Positions 59,501 to 64,000 of a stretch of 64,000 bases of DNA are shown in pieces; within the stretch, counting starts at the first letter, position 1; every line of letters begins with the position of its first letter. The notes under the pieces were generated by a model. It did not search any database. It saw only the letters and a list, made by a program, of their open reading frames with translations, and was not told the origin of the DNA. The DNA lies in contig CM037830.1 in assembly GCA_021234535.1 (NCBI GenBank), forward strand, positions 35,030,937 to 35,094,936, given 5' to 3'. Origin of the DNA: Stichopus chloronotus. Its lineage: Eukaryota; Echinodermata; Holothuroidea; Aspidochirotida; Stichopodidae. Made by a program: the position numbers and the translations under genes.

Positions 59501-61695
59501 ATCCTGATCGTGAGGAATTTACATCTAGCTGATAGCCTATATTATGTGTGGTGTTCGTGTGTGCAGTAGCAATTAATATACTTTAATATGGTATCAGCAT
59601 CACAAAATGAGCACTTCCCTTTATTGGACATGGCCTATACAAGGTCCCCCAAATTTAAGAACTAAGCAAGTGAGACCTGTATCCCTGATTAATCTCCCAA
59701 AGTTATGTCCCATCTTCAGCCTAGAGAAATACAGCATCCATATTTGCACCTTAAGAAGGGTTCCTCCTGACCTACCAACTTTTAAAAGAAACCAGGAGCA
59801 ACTATAAAAGTCACAACAGAACTACAATAGAGGGCTTAAAAATCAAGTTGTCTATAAGAAATGGATGGATAGCTGCAGTAACCTTAGATTTATTTCTACA
59901 TCTTGGACAATGAAGCGCACAGCTCGACATGCAAGCCTAATGATTACACTGCCACCGAAGAATGTGTGTGTGTTTAGATCTATGTTTGTGACATTAAACA
60001 GTATTTGAGTGCATAGAAGGTACAAAAGCGAAAACACCCTCATAATTGGAAGCGAAAAAAAAAGACGAGAAAAAAAAAACAGCTTGAGCAAAAATGTGAA
60101 GAAAAAAATGTAATTAGGCATCAAAACTTAGAAATATAACAACGTACTTGAATGGAAGCTTTTCACATTTTTTTTTTTTTTTTTATGGTGACTGACATTT
60201 TCGAGCAACAGGTACAAGGCGAATATGCTCGGACATGCCGACAGCTATGCATTGCAACATCTGATTCAATGAAAGTCTTACGTTCTAAGTTTGTGTTCCC
60301 TTCAAAGTAATTGGCACATTTCCTCATTCAACGGCTGTTGCATGCACCTAGTTGCCAGCCACAGAAAAACAGGCTTTAAAATATCAAATTCCTTTTGAAA
60401 AAATTTTCATTTTAACTCATTTTCTTCGTAGATATCATTTGAGGTCAATTTTGTCCTACTTTGCAAATACCACTGCCATTTAGATGAACAAAATCCAATA
60501 AATGAAATCTACTCAACCTGTAACTTCTGAATCTGACAAATATGCGACATTCCAACGTCTTACCTCGTAGGAACTCGCCCACCCTTTTTCGTCACAGTTT
60601 TCAGGAGACATTGGGCTGGAAAGGGAAATTATTTACTTCTGTTGAGTTGTTTATTGTCCTTTGCAACTTGACATCATAACCACGAAACGCTACTTACTAC
60701 TGCCCTTGGTATCACATCATCTCTGTGTTTACAACTTGTATGTCTGCCTGTCATCCACCCACATGGAACATTCTACATCATTTATATTCTTACGATCATG
60801 TACATGAAAGCCAATCTGTATCATTTACATCTCTTGGAAATTATCTTCCTGCAAAACACTTCTGCAAAAGCACACCGTACATGTTCCTCTTTCAACTGCA
60901 CTGCCCTCTTAATTTATCCACACAAATTATCCCCACCATCCAAAGACGTCTCGTCTTCTACATATTTATGATTTTGTCGTCTTTGACACTACACATCTGC
61001 AAATTTTCTGCATCTGTTCCGGTGTTACACCTTTTTTCTTAGATGCTTATTTTTTAATGCCCACAAAGTATAACTGAATATGCCATGGGAAGGAAGTCCC
61101 AACAACTTTCTTCATGGTGTGTGTGTGTGTGTGTGTTATATAATGAGACAAATTCCATCCACACATTTAAGGAGTTACATGATGCAAAGTTCAAAGTTTA
61201 TCATGTCCAGAATGGAAGGGGGGGGGGGGTAAAGTCGAAGGGGTATGCAAAGAGTTGCTTGTCCACCACTGACTGCACACTGTAGGCCTACTGCAACTGC
61301 AAATACGAACGGTATGAATCTTCCATTGCTACAGTCAATGATTACGTTTGCTTGGTAAATACTCTCACAGGTACATCTATTATACTTCAACGATTTGTCA
61401 TGTTATATCTAAAGCTTGAACTCTGCCCTGGTGAATTTTGAATGCTGCCGCTTCTTGGCTTCATCCACAAACAGGCCGACATATGATATTCTGGAGCCAA
61501 ATTGTGCTAGTGGTGTCAATTGTCTCGCTAAAACTTATTCTCCCCAGAATAAAAACTACTAGTTTTGATACCAGTATGAGAGAATTCAATCCACTCCAAA
61601 GGTCGGCTTTGTCCATCCAGTGTGGGAAAGCGAAACACCACCTACATGAGTGGTACTTGTTTGCATGAGTCACTCTCGCAGAGGATTTTTCCCTG
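56530..61695 (-). other. Non-coding stretch, probably in part the 3' UTR of gene 3
   Basis: No ORF with coding character on either strand. Minus-strand AATAAA candidates occur at 56533-56538 and near 57104, 57956 and 59890, so gene 3 could have a UTR of up to about 5 kb. Contains a poly-G run (56918), poly-A tracts (58509, 60060) and a (GT)n tract. Confidence 0.35.
61116..61136. repeat. (GT)n microsatellite
   Basis: About ten GT units downstream of gene 3. Confidence 0.9.
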
Positions 61696-62917
61696 TTACA
61701 TTTTAATAGTACTTGCAGCATGGTGGTCTCTGTCCTGGCCATTTCTTACATGTGGTGTATGGTCACTCGGAGGATCCAGCTCCACATTAGCAATTTGGCC
61801 ACTAGCCTCTAATGAGTCCCTCTGTTGATTTTTCAAACTACCTTCTTGGAGTACATTCACTTCCACTACAACACCTTGCTGAACTCCTACTTTGGCCCCT
61901 GATTCCCCCACAGAGGGAACTTTGCTTGGTGGCTGCACACTACCACTGATGATGCTATGGTCCTGTGTCTCATCAGTTAACCTCGGCCCACTGTGCTTGG
62001 GATCCCTCCTTACAGTCTGACCAGCACCTTCAACCTGTGCAATGGGCGGTTCCTGCATAACCATCCTAGCCTGCTGGTTGCTAGGGTACGTGCTAAGCTC
62101 TACAATTCCTTGATATGGATCACTTTGTATAGCATTCAGTTCTTTCTTATTCCAGGCTGCCATGGCAGCTTCCACGTGTTGCACCTCGATGTTAGACTGA
62201 GAACGCTGGGGGATGTAATTCCTGCCTGCAACCTGCCCATCTGACAAGTTCCTGGTGTGAGCTGAAACCGTGGGCTGCATGGCCATGTTCTGGTTGTTGG
62301 TACTGCTGTGTGCTAAAACTACTTGCTGGGATTGGGAGGGAAAGCTGACTGTGCGGTGGACTGGGTGACCCAGCCCTACCATGGCACCATCTGGTGAAGG
62401 CTGCTGCTGAGAGGCTGCTACTGCCACTGCAGCTGCTGCTGGAGGAGGCACAGACGATGAAGATGATGAGGACGATGATAAAGATATAGCAGTAGATGTG
62501 GTCGTCTGGGTAACCCCTGACGATATTCCATATTGGGCTGCTGCCGCTGGTGGTGGCAATGTACCATACATATAGCTCATGCCTATATTAGGTGGTATAC
62601 CCATAGCATTGAAGGGCAGGGACCCGGGAAACTGTGACGTGTTGTAAGGTAACATACTGCCCATAGTGGTGCCATGCTGTCCAAACACACCTTGCTGTGC
62701 TGCTGCGATCGGGAGGTTTCCATCCGAAGGAATGTAGTTGGATAAGCTCGGCTGGAATGATGGGAGCATGCCACTTAGCTGCATTAAGTTGTGGAAGGCA
62801 GGACTTTGTGGTGGTGTCAGTGTCAGGTATGGGTTGGCTGGCAGGTTGTACTGGCCGCATAAATTCTGCATTTCCTCTGCTTGTTTACGCCACAGTTCTA
62901 GCCTCTCCTTATCGTGC
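61696..62917 (-). CDS. Gene 3 terminal coding exon
   Basis: 1,222 bp; the acceptor (TTTCCAG on the minus strand) leaves a G that completes an Arg codon. Open through 406 codons with G+C-rich wobble bases. The frame continues 5' into the intron by chance, so the long ORF overstates the exon. Confidence 0.85.
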
Positions 62918-64000
62918 CTGGAAAGATGGAAAGAGACAAAGATAAAAATATTGGCAGGCCTGGCATGCTTAAGAAATGATAGTGTTGCAATTATGAACAA
63001 CCTCAGGCTAGGGGAAGCATTTCATTTTCACAATCATTAATCTCTCCCCACTGCCCCCCCCCCCAACAGAATGTTTTTACTTTTGCATGATGTAATCATC
63101 CAGTCACTGATTAATCACATAAGAGGCCAGTTAACACTAGAGAAAAAAAAATCATTAAAGTTACAAACCTCTGACGGAGTTCTTCGAACTCTTTTTGTTT
63201 GTCCTGGGGTGGCACAAGAACTCCAGATAACTAGGAAAGTAAAGAAAAACAGTTCCGTGTTGATTCACTTATGTTTGCTTTTTTGAGTGACATGAAAATG
63301 CACCATCTAAAATGTTTTCAATCGGATCGGCATATGCTGATGTTTCAATGGAAGTGCAACAAACTTAAGGGACAATTTTTAACAGGCTCTTTACAAGTAC
63401 AGGCACAACAGCCACACTATATGAAAAGCGAAGCGATCGCTAAAGTTCAATGTATATTAATTAAGTCCCTTATGTTTCCATCCTACATAAGAGACCAAAT
63501 AAGAGACTACTGAGCAAATGAAATTCCTCTATGTTGCATCCATTCAAAGGCATAATTAAGTTGCTCCTATATCAGAAAAAAACATGGAAGGAATGCTAAA
63601 TATTCATGCAATGGTATCAGACCTCGAACTTTGGTCCATTTCACTTAAAAAAGCCAATTTCAACAAAAAGTATTGACTTACGGTAGAGTTTGGTGAAGAG
63701 TTGGTTCGCTCCAAGACTGGTGGGGTGTGCATGGTTGTTCCTGGCAGAGAAGTCTGTGAGGTGGTACTTTTGACACTTTGGGCACTGTCTGGACGAGGCA
63801 CTGTGTTGACATTTTCCACCCCCTGGAGTGCCGTTAAGTCGCTCACTGGCGCTGGTATGGAACTACCCTCTGAAGTGAAGCTGTCTGGAGTACCTCTGTC
63901 ACTTCCTTGTACGCTGCTTTTACTATCAGCGAACAAACCTTGGTTGGTCCCTACCTGTGGTTGGGGAACAACACTTTCGATGGTCTCCTCCTTCGACAGT
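61696..64000 (-). CDS. Gene 3: C-terminal part of a long low-complexity protein, possibly WNK-kinase-like (5' partial)
   Basis: CDS (minus strand) joins 64000-63682, 63230-63169 and 62917-61696; junctions are phase 0 and phase 2 with correct GT/AG. It encodes about 533 aa ending at TAA (61698-61696). The order is a Ser/Thr/Gln-rich stretch, then a charged coiled coil spanning the small exon (FEELRQRHDKERLELWRKQA), then L-T-P-P-Q-S-P. A long Pro/Ala/Ser/Gln-rich tail follows, with a run of nine or so Ser and Ala/Val tracts. Three R-x-x-S sites (R-T-V-S-F, R-N-L-S-D, R-S-Q-S-N) could be kinase or 14-3-3 sites. The coiled-coil layout resembles the C-terminal helix of WNK kinases as I remember it, but no kinase domain is in the window. 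Alternative: another scaffold or adaptor protein. Confidence 0.75.
63169..63230 (-). CDS. Gene 3 small internal exon (62 bp)
   Basis: Minus-strand acceptor TTTCCTAG, donor GTTTGT. Encodes L-S-G-V-L-V-P-P-Q-D-K-Q-K-E-F-E-E-L-R-Q plus a split Arg codon. Needed to join the flanking exons in frame. Confidence 0.8.
63682..64000 (-). CDS. Gene 3 exon at the right edge (5' partial)
   Basis: Open from the window edge to a GTAAGT donor after ...N-S-S-P-N-S-T. Ser/Thr/Pro/Gln-rich, with G-T-P-D-S and H-T-P-P-V, likely disordered. Confidence 0.78.

Noticed and set aside
62588..63040. ORFs overlapping gene 3 on other frames and on the plus strand
   Set aside because: Shadows of the G+C-rich terminal exon; the 434-codon frame with matching splice sites is the better explanation.
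1..64000. CRISPR array, operons, prokaryotic promoters or prophage
   Set aside because: The window is intron-containing animal DNA. The repeats seen are minisatellites or transposons with no uniform repeat-spacer structure.

Overview
This window is animal nuclear DNA: AT-rich, with many short coding exons bounded by GT..AG introns, long non-coding stretches, microsatellites, SINE-, LINE- and MITE-like repeats and many homopolymeric C/G runs. The overall look suggests a marine invertebrate, possibly an echinoderm or another non-vertebrate deuterostome, but no single feature proves the lineage. I assembled three host genes by hand from reading frames and splice sites.

Gene 1 (+ strand, 1-31355, 5' end off the left edge) is the most unusual content. 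It has 33 exons that stay in frame through every junction and encode about 1,870 residues of charged, helix-rich protein I cannot assign to a named family. The N-terminal half is a tandem array of a three-exon module: A, about 79 aa, always 238 bp; B, about 39 aa; C, about 36-40 aa. The module is flanked by phase-0 introns. Its hallmarks are W-[AT]-K-L-S-E and [KR]-x-x-G-K-[YWL]-[DE]-E-[AV] in A, and K-Y-[DE]-x-x-[RK]-D in C. The C-terminal half carries a second, larger duplication: exons C4'-D-E-F-G correspond to J-K-L-M-N-O, and an A-like unit (H+I) sits between them. The protein ends in low-complexity K/E/S-rich segments and a basic tail.

Gene 2 (+ strand, 38261-51662) is a complete five-coding-exon member of the SLC10 (bile acid:sodium symporter) fold family, 401 aa, with nine likely membrane helices. 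The motifs that bind sodium in the classical members are replaced. Its introns contain a MITE copy, a decayed non-LTR retrotransposon and a tRNA-derived SINE.

Gene 3 (- strand, 61696-64000, 5' end off the right edge) encodes the C-terminal ~530 aa of a long, low-complexity S/P/Q/A-rich protein with a short charged coiled-coil. That segment weakly resembles the C-terminal coiled-coil region of WNK kinases, but the identity is uncertain.

Between and within the genes are: a 556-bp TTAA-bounded MITE inserted into an older minus-strand coding remnant (28578-29830), with two further copies; a foldback element (40505-40736); a degenerate CATATG-based repeat (36400-36760); several minisatellites in gene 1 introns, one starting exactly at a splice donor; and long stretches without recognisable genes (31356-38260, 51663-61695).
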